Program-made: the position numbers and the translations under genes
The notes under the pieces: model-generated
Told to the model about the DNA's origin: nothing
The model's database searches: none
What the model saw: the letters and a program-made list of their open reading frames with translations, nothing else
NCBI GenBank assembly: GCA_035762565.1
Contig: DASTOJ010000016.1
Coordinates: 1 to 6,398 of the forward strand
Length of the DNA: 6,398 nucleotides
Direction of reading: 5' to 3'
Source of the DNA: AR5 sp035762565
Lineage (GTDB): Bacteria; Methylomirabilota; Methylomirabilia; Rokubacteriales; CSP1-6
In this document: positions 1 to 5,086 of the stretch, in pieces
Layout of the letters: every line of letters begins with the position of its first letter
How positions within the stretch are numbered: position 1 is the stretch's first letter

Positions 1-368
1 GCGCCCGCGTGCAGGCGCACCAGCTCCTCGACCGTCAGCCCGAGACGCTCGGCGGCGGCGGCGAGGTCGGGGCCCAGCTCGGAATCGTAGCAGCACGGGA
101 TCTCGACCGTCCGGGCAGGCGGCAGCGTCACCGTCCCTGCCTGCTCGGCCAGCTCGCCGAGGGCGGCGCACAGCGCGTCGTAGCCGACCTGCCCGGGGTC
201 GTAGTAGACGAGCAGCGAGCAAAAGCTCGGGACGGTCTCGACCACGCCCGGAAGGCCCTTGTGCTGGATCAGGAACTCCAGCGCGCGCACCCGGGTGTTG
301 GTCTCCACGCTGATCTCGTCGCCGAGCTCGACGGAGACGGCCAGATCACCCGCGGGAGCGATTCGCAG
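1..368 (-). CDS. pxpB: 5-oxoprolinase subunit PxpB (KipI family), N-terminal part, runs off left edge
   Basis: PxpB is one subunit of the cytoplasmic PxpABC enzyme, which opens 5-oxoproline to glutamate using ATP; the family also includes B. subtilis KipI, an inhibitor of the sporulation kinase KinA. About 122 of the usual 220-250 residues are visible. They show the family pattern in order: an AGD motif close to the start, ELGDEIS, a GLPGVVETVPS block, LLVYYDP, then EIPCCYDSELGPDL (usually PVCYGGEFGPDL) and EELVRLHAGA at the edge. No ATG, GTG or TTG lies in frame between the upstream stop (380-378) and the conserved AGD motif. I chose the CTG at 368-366, which has GAGG 7 bases before it and gives a normal family N-terminus (L/M-R-I-A-P-A-G-D). 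The next in-frame GTG would remove AGD and ELGD. It follows the YcsI-like gene by 9 bases, a pairing known from the kip region. Family assignment is firm; the start is inferred. Confidence 0.88.
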   Translation of the reverse strand, partial: MRIAPAGDLAVSVELGDEISVETNTRVRALEFLIQHKGLPGVVETVPSFCSLLVYYDPGQVGYDALCAALGELAEQAGTVTLPPARTVEIPCCYDSELGPDLAAAAERLGLTVEELVRLHAG

Positions 369-377
369 ACGCGGGCC

Positions 378-1166
378 TCAGAACGCCGCCAGCGAGGAGT
401 TCGGCAGGTCGGTGATGAACATGTGCCCGGGGCTGTGGGTGAGCATGAACGACGGCTTGCTGGCCAGCGCGACCGCCTGCGGGGTCACCCCGCACGCCCA
501 GAAGACCGGCACGTCGCCGGGCTTGAACTCCTGGGCGTCGCCCCAGTCGGGCTTGCCGAGGTCCTCGATGCCGAGGGCGGCCGGATCGCCGATGTGAATC
601 GGCGCCCCGTGGGCGTTCGGGAAGCGCGCGCTGGCCGTCACCGCCTTGGACAGCTGACCGGACGGGATCGGCCGCATCGACACCACCATCGGCCCGTGGA
701 AGGCGCCGGCGCTCCGGCACTCGATCGACGTGCGCCACATGGCGACGTTGCGGCCCTGCTCGACGTGCCAGAGCCGGATGCCGGCCTCCAGCAGCGCCCA
801 CTCGAACGTGAACGAGCACCCGAGCAGGAACGCGACCAGGTCGTCCCGCCAGTACGGAGTCGCGTCGGTGACCTCGTCGGCCAGCACGCCGTCCTTGTAG
901 ACGCGGTAGCGGGGAATGTCCGTCCGCAGATCCGCGCCGGGCGCCACGCCCACCGGCTCCGGGGACCCGACGTCGGTGACCTCGATGAGCGGGCACGGCC
1001 GCGGGTTGCGCTGGCAGAAGAGCAGGAAGTCGTAGGCGGCGTCGCGCGGCAGCACCGCCAGGTTGGCCTGGACGTGGCCCTGCCCCAGTCCCGCGGTGAC
1101 GCCGGTGAGCTTGCCCCGCCGGATGTCGGCCCGGATCTCGCGCGGATGGCGGGTGTCGATCGCCAT
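378..1166 (-). CDS. YcsI/DUF1445-family putative hydro-lyase (D-glutamate cyclase-like)
   Basis: This 262-residue protein has the full length of the bacterial DUF1445/YcsI family, often annotated as putative hydro-lyase. The mammalian homologue is a D-glutamate cyclase that turns D-glutamate into 5-oxo-D-proline; I infer a related reaction here but cannot show it. Visible family features are TGVTAGLGQGHVQANLAVLP (21-40), YDFLLFCQRNPRPCPLIEVT (45-64), DIPRYRVYKDG (83-93), FLLGCSFTFEWAL (113-125), the signature DVPVFWACGVTPQ (218-230) and HSPGHMFITDLPN (244-256). There is no signal peptide or membrane helix, so it should be cytoplasmic. The ATG at 1166 gives a typical N-terminus. It lies 9 bases after the TAG of the dehydrogenase gene, in the same phase, with only a weak AGG about 12 bases upstream, so translation may depend on ribosomes arriving from the preceding gene. 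The next gene, pxpB, is a usual partner in oxoproline/glutamate metabolism. Confidence 0.9.
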   Translation of the reverse strand: MAIDTRHPREIRADIRRGKLTGVTAGLGQGHVQANLAVLPRDAAYDFLLFCQRNPRPCPLIEVTDVGSPEPVGVAPGADLRTDIPRYRVYKDGVLADEVTDATPYWRDDLVAFLLGCSFTFEWALLEAGIRLWHVEQGRNVAMWRTSIECRSAGAFHGPMVVSMRPIPSGQLSKAVTASARFPNAHGAPIHIGDPAALGIEDLGKPDWGDAQEFKPGDVPVFWACGVTPQAVALASKPSFMLTHSPGHMFITDLPNSSLAAF

Positions 1167-1175
1167 GGAAGGATT

Positions 1176-2159
1176 CTACCTGAGTCCGAGGCGCGGCCCT
1201 ACCTCCGGATTGACGAGGACCTCCGGCATCTCGCCGCGCAGCACGCGCAGCATCTCGCTGGTCACCTGCAGCGACGCCTGCCGCGACGCCTCGCGCGTCA
1301 CCCCGGCCACGTGCGAGGAGCAGACGACGTTGTCGAGGTTGAAGAGCTTGTTGTCCCGGGAGGCCGGCTCCTCCTCCCACACGTCGATGCCGGCCGCGGC
1401 GAGCTGGCCGCGCGTGAGGGCCTCGAACAGCGCCTCCTCCTGCTGCACGCCGCCGCGCGAGGTGTTGACGTAGATCGCCCCCGGCTTCAGGAGGCCGAGC
1501 GTCCGGGAGTCGATCATGTGGGCCGTCTCCGGCGTGAGCGGTGTGTGGCAGGTCAGCACGTCCGCCTCGGGCAGCAGCGCCTCCAGGCTCGGCACCGGCT
1601 CCACGCCCCGGCGGCGCAGCTCGTCCTCCGCCACGTAGGGGTCGTAGCCCAGCACGCGCATGCCGACGGCGCCGGCGAACCTCGCCACGCGCCGGCCGAC
1701 GTTGCCGACGCCGACGATCCCCAGTGTCTTGCCGGCCAGCTCGGTATTCTGGGAATCCCGCCGGCCGCCCCAGTCGCCGGCGCGCGTCATCCGGTCGATC
1801 GCCAGCGCGCGCTTGACGCACACGAGCATCAGCATGAGCGCATGCTCGGCCACCGCCTGCGAGTTCGAGCCGGGCGCGTGGACGACCGCGATGCCCAGGC
1901 GAGTGGCGGCCGGAATGTCGACCGTGTCGAGCCCGACGCCGTGGCGGCCCACGACCCGGAGCTGCTTGCAGGCCGCCATCAGGCTCTCCGTGCAGCGGGG
2001 CTTGGCGCGGAACAGGATGCCGTCGGCGCCGGCGGCGACCTTCAGGAATCCGGCCTCGGTCTCGTCGGCGCACAGCACGACGCGGGCCTCGCGCTCGAGA
2101 TTGGCGTGCCCGTCGGTGTTGATGGGGCCGGCGAGCACGACGAGTGGACGCTCGGTCAT
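1176..2159 (-). CDS. D-isomer-specific 2-hydroxyacid dehydrogenase (phosphoglycerate dehydrogenase/hydroxypyruvate reductase-like)
   Basis: A 327-residue NAD(P)-dependent dehydrogenase expected to interconvert a D-2-hydroxyacid and its 2-oxoacid; the substrate cannot be read from the sequence. The substrate-domain loop RHGVGLDTVD is at 72-81 and NSQAVAEHAL at 99-108. The Rossmann motif GIVGVGNVG (147-155) is followed by Asp173 in GYDPY, which favours NAD+. The catalytic set is complete: Arg235 in NTSRGG, Glu264 in DVWEEEP and His283. The histidine sits in CSSHVAG instead of the usual TPHxAG. Length is normal for single-domain members; there is no C-terminal ACT domain as in the long SerA forms, so a housekeeping role in serine synthesis is less likely. 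The ATG at 2159 has a strong AAGGAG 8 bases upstream and a TATAAT box about 36 bases upstream. It is the first gene of the leftward operon leading to the YcsI-like and PxpB genes, which suggests a role in acid or amino acid catabolism. Confidence 0.93.
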   Translation of the reverse strand: MTERPLVVLAGPINTDGHANLEREARVVLCADETEAGFLKVAAGADGILFRAKPRCTESLMAACKQLRVVGRHGVGLDTVDIPAATRLGIAVVHAPGSNSQAVAEHALMLMLVCVKRALAIDRMTRAGDWGGRRDSQNTELAGKTLGIVGVGNVGRRVARFAGAVGMRVLGYDPYVAEDELRRRGVEPVPSLEALLPEADVLTCHTPLTPETAHMIDSRTLGLLKPGAIYVNTSRGGVQQEEALFEALTRGQLAAAGIDVWEEEPASRDNKLFNLDNVVCSSHVAGVTREASRQASLQVTSEMLRVLRGEMPEVLVNPEVGPRLGLR

Positions 2160-2167
2160 CCCGGGAT

Positions 2168-2173
2168 CTCCTT
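2168..2173 (-). promoter_or_regulatory. Shine-Dalgarno AAGGAG for the leftward dehydrogenase
   Basis: AAGGAG lies 8 bases before the ATG at 2159, a near-consensus site at ideal spacing. It fixes the start of the 2-hydroxyacid dehydrogenase gene and contrasts with the rightward gene at 2223, which has no such site. Confidence 0.8.
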
Positions 2174-2194
2174 CGGCGGCGTCGATGTGCCGCG

Positions 2195-2200
2195 ATTATA
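2195..2200 (-). promoter_or_regulatory. Consensus -10 box TATAAT, leftward
   Basis: The leftward strand reads a perfect TATAAT here, striking in such GC-rich DNA. Transcription would begin near 2188, leaving a leader of about 29 bases that contains the AAGGAG site before the ATG at 2159. I see no good TTGACA-like -35 box at 16-18 bp, so activation by a regulator or a weak basal promoter is possible. Confidence 0.55.
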
Positions 2201-2211
2201 GCGTGTGCTAT
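2198..2211. promoter_or_regulatory. Short dyad ATAGC-N4-GCTAT overlapping both -10 boxes (possible operator)
   Basis: Perfect 5-bp inverted arms, ATAGC and GCTAT, flank a GTGT centre. The dyad covers part of the leftward TATAAT and the rightward extended -10. A dimeric repressor bound here would block both operons. The arms are short and could arise by chance, especially where two -10-like boxes face each other, so confidence is low. Confidence 0.25.
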
Positions 2212-2214
2212 CGT
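2206..2214 (+). promoter_or_regulatory. Extended -10 promoter TGCTATCGT, rightward, probably giving a leaderless transcript
   Basis: The rightward strand reads TG-C-TATCGT, matching the extended -10 pattern TGnTAnnnT. Transcription would begin about 7-9 bases downstream, at 2221-2223, which is the ATG of the epimerase gene. That gene has no purine-rich ribosome-binding site upstream, consistent with a leaderless mRNA. No clear -35 box is seen, as is common with extended -10 promoters. This is a pattern-based inference. Confidence 0.4.
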
Positions 2215-2222
2215 CTCCGCCC

Positions 2223-3197
2223 ATGACGACGCTGGTGACCGGCGGCTTCGGCTGCATCGGCTCGTGGGTCACGCGCAGCCTGCTCGCCGAGGGCGAGCGG
2301 CCGGTGGTGTTCGATCTGGGCGACGATCCCTGGCGCCTGCGCATGATCGCCGGCGACGACGTGGCCGAGCGCGTGACCCTGGTGCGCGGCGATATCGCCG
2401 ACCGCGACGCGGTCGGGCGCGCCGTGCGGGAGCACGACGTCCGGCGGATCATCCACCTGGCCGCCTGGCAGGTGCCGCTCTGCCGCCAGGATCCGTCCCG
2501 GGGCGCGCTCGTGAACGTGGTCGGCACCGCCAACGTGTTCGAGGCGGCCCGCGCCAGCGGCGGCCGCGTCGAGCGGGTCGTCTACGCCTCGTCGGCGGCG
2601 GTGTTCGGGCCGCCCGCCCTGTATCCGCCGGGGCCGCTGCGCGACGACGCGCCCCCGCGGCCGGCCACGCACTACGGCGTCTACAAGGTCGCCAACGAGG
2701 AGACGGCGCGGGTGTACTGGGAGGAATACCGGATCCGCTCGTCGGGCGTCCGGCCGCTGGCCGTCTACGGCCCCGGGCGCGACGTCGGCGTCACCGCCAC
2801 GCCGACGGTGGCCATGAAGGCGGCCGTCCTCGGGCGGCCGTTCGAGCTCCGCTGGGGCGGCGGCACCGACCTGATCCACGTCGAGGACGTCGCCCGCGCC
2901 GTCATCCGCGCCTCGCGGGCCACGCTCGACCGCGCCCGCGTCTACAACCTGCACGGCTCGTCGGTGGTCCTCGCCGACGTCGTGAAGGTGATCGAGACCG
3001 CATGGCCGCAGGCCAAGGGTCTCATCCGTCACGTGGACGAGCCGATGCCATTCGCGACCGCGCTCGACGACACGCGCTACCAGCGCGACCTGGGACCGGC
3101 ACCGCCGACGGCGCTCGTCGATGGCGTGCGCCGCACGCTCGACGAGTTCGCCCGCCTGCACAAGGCCGGCCGGCTCGACGCTCGGGAGCTGGGCTGA
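2223..3197 (+). CDS. NAD-dependent epimerase/dehydratase, extended short-chain dehydrogenase family
   Basis: This 324-residue cytoplasmic enzyme belongs to the extended SDR superfamily, whose members act on nucleotide sugars, uronates or related hydroxy compounds using NAD(P). The N-terminal TGGFGCIG (6-13) is the GxxGxxG cofactor loop, and Asp31 after the second strand favours NAD+. GDIAD (56-60) and HLAA (78-81) are typical. YASSAAVFG (121-129) supplies the catalytic Ser/Thr region, and YGVYK gives Tyr151 and Lys155. RPLAVYGPGRDVG (177-189) and HVEDVARAV (219-227) are further family motifs, so the active site is complete. The substrate is not determinable; a sugar epimerase, a dehydratase or a uronate-type dehydrogenase are all possible. 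I start it at the ATG at 2223 because the glycine loop then begins at residue 6; a GTG at 2205 is in frame but lies inside the -10 region. It opens the rightward operon, and its TGA overlaps the ATG of the GNAT gene by one base. Confidence 0.9.
   Translation: MTTLVTGGFGCIGSWVTRSLLAEGERPVVFDLGDDPWRLRMIAGDDVAERVTLVRGDIADRDAVGRAVREHDVRRIIHLAAWQVPLCRQDPSRGALVNVVGTANVFEAARASGGRVERVVYASSAAVFGPPALYPPGPLRDDAPPRPATHYGVYKVANEETARVYWEEYRIRSSGVRPLAVYGPGRDVGVTATPTVAMKAAVLGRPFELRWGGGTDLIHVEDVARAVIRASRATLDRARVYNLHGSSVVLADVVKVIETAWPQAKGLIRHVDEPMPFATALDDTRYQRDLGPAPPTALVDGVRRTLDEFARLHKAGRLDARELG
3184..3188 (+). promoter_or_regulatory. Shine-Dalgarno GGGAG for the GNAT gene
   Basis: GGGAG sits inside the last codons of the epimerase gene, 8 bases before the ATG at 3197. 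With the TGATG stop/start overlap it supports translational coupling and settles the GNAT start. Confidence 0.65.
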
Positions 3198-3727
3198 TGG
3201 GCGACCACCGCGTGCGGCTGGCGACCGAGGCCGACGCCGCCGCCATCTGCGCCATCTACAACCAGGGGATCGAGGACCGCCTGGCCACGCTGGAGACCGA
3301 ATTGCGCACGCCGGATGAGCGCCGCCAGTGGCTGGCCGCCCGCAGCCCGCGCCACCCGGTGATCGTGGCGGAGCCGGCAACCCCACCCACGCCCCGCGCC
3401 GAGCACGCGGCACCCGCGACAATCCTCGGCTGGGGTAGCCTGAACGTCTTCAACGCGCGCCCGGCCTACCGCTTCGTGGCCGACTTCTCCGTCTACGTCG
3501 AGCGCGGCTGGCGTGGCAAGGGCGTGGGCCGCGCGCTGCTGGCGCGGCTCATCGAGCTGGGACGCGAGCACGGGTACCACAAGCTGGTGCTGTCGGCGTT
3601 TCCCTTCAACCCCGGCGGCATGGCGCTCTACGAGCGGATGGGCTTCCGCACGGTCGGCGTCTACCGGGAACAGGGCCGGCTCGACGGCCACTGGGTCGAC
3701 ACCATCATCATGGAGAGACTCCTGTGA
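3197..3727 (+). CDS. GNAT N-acetyltransferase, phosphinothricin acetyltransferase-like (PAT/YncA type)
   Basis: A 176-residue acetyl-CoA-dependent acetyltransferase. The order of elements follows the PAT/YncA branch, whose known members acetylate the amino group of phosphinothricin, methionine sulfoximine or related amino acids: VRLATEADAAAICAIYNQGI (6-25), the ELRTPDERRQWL block (35-46), GWGSLNVFNARPAYRFVADF (78-97), the acetyl-CoA pyrophosphate loop RGWRGKGVGRALL (103-115), and ALYERMGFRTVGVYREQGR (143-161) ending HWVDTIIMERLL. Between strands 2 and 3 (about 60-76) is a Pro/Ala-rich stretch longer than the few residues usually found there. Resistance to glufosinate cannot be assumed; many such proteins act on native amino acids or on unknown amines. 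It overlaps the upstream stop as TGATG and the downstream start as GTGA, so all three genes of this operon should be translated together. Confidence 0.88.
   Translation: MGDHRVRLATEADAAAICAIYNQGIEDRLATLETELRTPDERRQWLAARSPRHPVIVAEPATPPTPRAEHAAPATILGWGSLNVFNARPAYRFVADFSVYVERGWRGKGVGRALLARLIELGREHGYHKLVLSAFPFNPGGMALYERMGFRTVGVYREQGRLDGHWVDTIIMERLL
3712..3715 (+). promoter_or_regulatory. Shine-Dalgarno GGAG deciding a GTG start
   Basis: GGAG lies 8 bases before the GTG at 3724, matching the spacing used elsewhere in this window. It supports initiation at this GTG, which overlaps the GNAT stop as GTGA, over any later codon. Confidence 0.6.
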
Positions 3728-4683
3728 AGATCCTCTACACGCCGAACATGATCTGCCCCGCGATCCCACCGGCCGACCAGGCGAAGATCCTCGAGTCGGC
3801 CGGACCGGGGTCGACCCTCATCGAGGCCCGCGACGCCCCGACGCTGCGCAAGGAGATCGCCGACACCGAGGCGCTGTTCGGCCGCGTGCCCAACGACGTG
3901 TTCGTCGAGGCGAAGCGCCTGCGCTACTACCACTCGATCGGCGCCGGGGTGGACGCAATCCTGACGGCCGAGCTGGTGGCGAGCGACGTGATCCTGGCCA
4001 GCGAGAAGGGTGAGGTCGGCATCCACCTGGCCGAGCACGCCTTCGCGCTGCTGCTCGGCCTCACGCGCGGCATCCACACCGCGCTGCGCACGCCGGATTA
4101 CACGCTGCGGGAGCCGATCCGCAAGGAGCAGTGGGAGCTGCACGGCCGGCCGCTGGGCATCGTGGGCTTCGGCGGCACCGGCCGCGCCGTGGCCGAGCGC
4201 GCCCTCGGCTTCGGAATGCGGGTGCTGGCGGTGGACGTCGAGAACGTGCCGGGGATGCCGGGCGTGACGCTCTGGAAGGCCGACCGGCTGCACGACCTGC
4301 TCGGCGAGTCCGACGTGGTGGTGATCTGCCTGCCGCTGACCAAGGCCACGCGGCACCTCTTCACCCGCGACCTGTTCCGCCGCATGCGCCGCCACGCCAT
4401 CCTGGTCAACGTCACCCGCGGCGCGATCGTCTACGGCGAGGATCTGGTCGCCGCGCTCGACGAGGGCCTCATCGGCGGCGCCGGCCTGGACGTCACCGAC
4501 CCCGAGCCGCTGCCGGCCGGCCACCGGCTCTGGAGCCATCCCCGCGCGATCGTGACGCCGCACACGGCCGGCGGCTCCCCGCGCCGCGCCGGCCGCGTCA
4601 TCGCGACGTTCATCGAGAACCTGCAACGGATGCGCGACGGCCGCCCGCTGCTGGCGCTGATCGACAAGCACAAGGGCTACTGA
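3724..4683 (+). CDS. D-isomer-specific 2-hydroxyacid dehydrogenase (second, distinct type)
   Basis: A 319-residue NAD(P)-dependent 2-hydroxyacid dehydrogenase starting with GTG. The Rossmann loop GIVGFGGTG (145-153) is followed by Asp171 in LAVDVE, favouring NAD+. Catalytic residues are Arg232 in NVTRGA, Glu261 in DVTDPEP and His280 in TPHTAGG. The substrate-binding region reads YHSIGAGVDAIL (69-80) and the helix HLAEHAFALLLGLTRGIH (101-118). It differs widely from the dehydrogenase at 1176-2159: the shared residues are essentially the family motifs, so this is not a recent duplication. The IGAGVD form and the LPAGHRLWSHP segment (263-273) recall glyoxylate/hydroxypyruvate reductase-type members, but the substrate stays open. 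It is the last gene of the rightward operon and converges with the small lipoprotein gene 5 bp beyond its stop. Confidence 0.92.
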   Translation: MKILYTPNMICPAIPPADQAKILESAGPGSTLIEARDAPTLRKEIADTEALFGRVPNDVFVEAKRLRYYHSIGAGVDAILTAELVASDVILASEKGEVGIHLAEHAFALLLGLTRGIHTALRTPDYTLREPIRKEQWELHGRPLGIVGFGGTGRAVAERALGFGMRVLAVDVENVPGMPGVTLWKADRLHDLLGESDVVVICLPLTKATRHLFTRDLFRRMRRHAILVNVTRGAIVYGEDLVAALDEGLIGGAGLDVTDPEPLPAGHRLWSHPRAIVTPHTAGGSPRRAGRVIATFIENLQRMRDGRPLLALIDKHKGY

Positions 4684-4688
4684 CGCCC

Positions 4689-5081
4689 TTACCGGAACGG
4701 GCCGCGGCGGCGGCCTCCGTTCTCCACGCGATCGTAGGAAAAGACACGGACGCGGTAGGCGGGCGCGGGCCCCATGGGGGCCTCGAAGTAGACGCGCCCC
4801 CAGCTCCCGAGGAGCCCCGGAGCCCACACCAACCGCTGGGCGAGGATCCCGCCGGCCGGGTCGAGGCCTTCCACCAGAAGGCGGACGCGGTCGAAGGTGT
4901 TGGGGGACGGGTTGTTGACGTAGCCCCAGACGACGGTCGGCTGGTTGCTCCGCGCCGGCTGCCACTCGATCGTCAGGTGTTGCTCGGCGCCGACCACGAG
5001 GGGCTCGAGCGGGCCGTCGGGGCCCGCCGACACACAGCCCTCCAGCGCCAGGGCGAGCACGAGCAGGGCCCGGGACACCAC
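4689..5081 (-). CDS. Small putative lipoprotein with an FxLYD-like beta-sandwich domain
   Basis: No specific family is recognised with certainty. With the GTG at 5081 it is 130 residues: a positive start (VVSR), a hydrophobic stretch LLVLALAL, then EGC with Cys16 as the possible lipid-modified residue. The lipobox reads LEGC, with an unusual Glu before Gly. The mature part has alternating strands, such as LTIEWQ, PTVVWGYVNNPSP, FDRVRLLVEGLDPAGGIL, LLGSWGRVYFEAP and YRVRVFSYDRVE, and resembles FxLYD-type domains of exported bacterial proteins (inference from the VNN, xVRLxVEGLD and late hydrophobic pattern). The tail is Arg/Gly-rich (GGRRRGPF). I prefer the GTG at 5081 because GGAG lies 8 bases upstream, the spacing of other starts here; the GTG at 5090, overlapping the transporter stop as GTGA, would add three residues. 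Coding is supported by the signal-peptide-like start and the coupling to the transporter gene. Confidence 0.72.
   Translation of the reverse strand: MVSRALLVLALALEGCVSAGPDGPLEPLVVGAEQHLTIEWQPARSNQPTVVWGYVNNPSPNTFDRVRLLVEGLDPAGGILAQRLVWAPGLLGSWGRVYFEAPMGPAPAYRVRVFSYDRVENGGRRRGPFR
4695..4722 (+). terminator. GC-rich hairpin just past the rightward operon (possible terminator)
   Basis: GAACGGGCCGC pairs with GCGGC and CCGTTC across a 4-base loop and a 2-base bulge, giving an 11-bp stem 11 bases after the dehydrogenase stop. No U-tract follows, so this is not a classical intrinsic terminator. The hairpin lies inside the 3' end of the convergent lipoprotein gene, where it encodes an Arg/Gly-rich tail. 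GC-rich coding DNA folds easily, so the role is uncertain. Confidence 0.25.
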
Positions 5082-5086
5082 GTCGC

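Larger units (their letters stand above)
2160..2222. promoter_or_regulatory. Divergent promoter region between the two operons
   Basis: This 63-bp gap is the only intergenic space of any size in the window. It holds promoter-like boxes for both directions, a short dyad and the leftward ribosome-binding site, listed separately. It is noticeably A/T-richer around 2193-2215 than the surrounding coding DNA, as expected for a melted promoter core. Because the two operons start back to back here, a single regulator could act on both; no regulator gene is present in the window. Confidence 0.7.

Noticed and set aside
346..2073. Leftward open frame of 575 codons spanning the dehydrogenase and YcsI-like genes
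   Set aside because: It is an out-of-phase frame on the same strand, with Arg/Gly/Ala-rich translation and no motifs; the true genes occupy the other phase.
9..2201. Rightward open frame of 730 codons across the three leftward genes
   Set aside because: It lies antisense to three genes with clear family motifs. The translation is Arg/Ala/Gly/His-rich and low in recognisable motifs, as expected for the antisense frame of GC-rich genes, where stops are rare.
2205..2222. GTG at 2205 as the epimerase start (six extra residues)
   Set aside because: It lies within the putative promoter core, has no ribosome-binding site, and would place non-family residues before the TGGFGCIG loop; the ATG at 2223 fits the family.
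2144..3196. Open frame running upstream of the GNAT gene, as if a 527-residue fusion existed
   Set aside because: The upstream part is an out-of-phase reading of the epimerase gene and is Arg-rich without motifs. The GNAT domain starts normally at the ATG at 3197 with its own ribosome-binding site.
2208..3422. Leftward 404-codon frame antisense to the epimerase gene
   Set aside because: Compositional shadow with no domain; the opposite strand carries an intact SDR.
3661..4965. Leftward 434-codon frame antisense to the second dehydrogenase
   Set aside because: Antisense shadow rich in Arg/Ala/His/Gln without motifs; the dehydrogenase on the other strand is complete.
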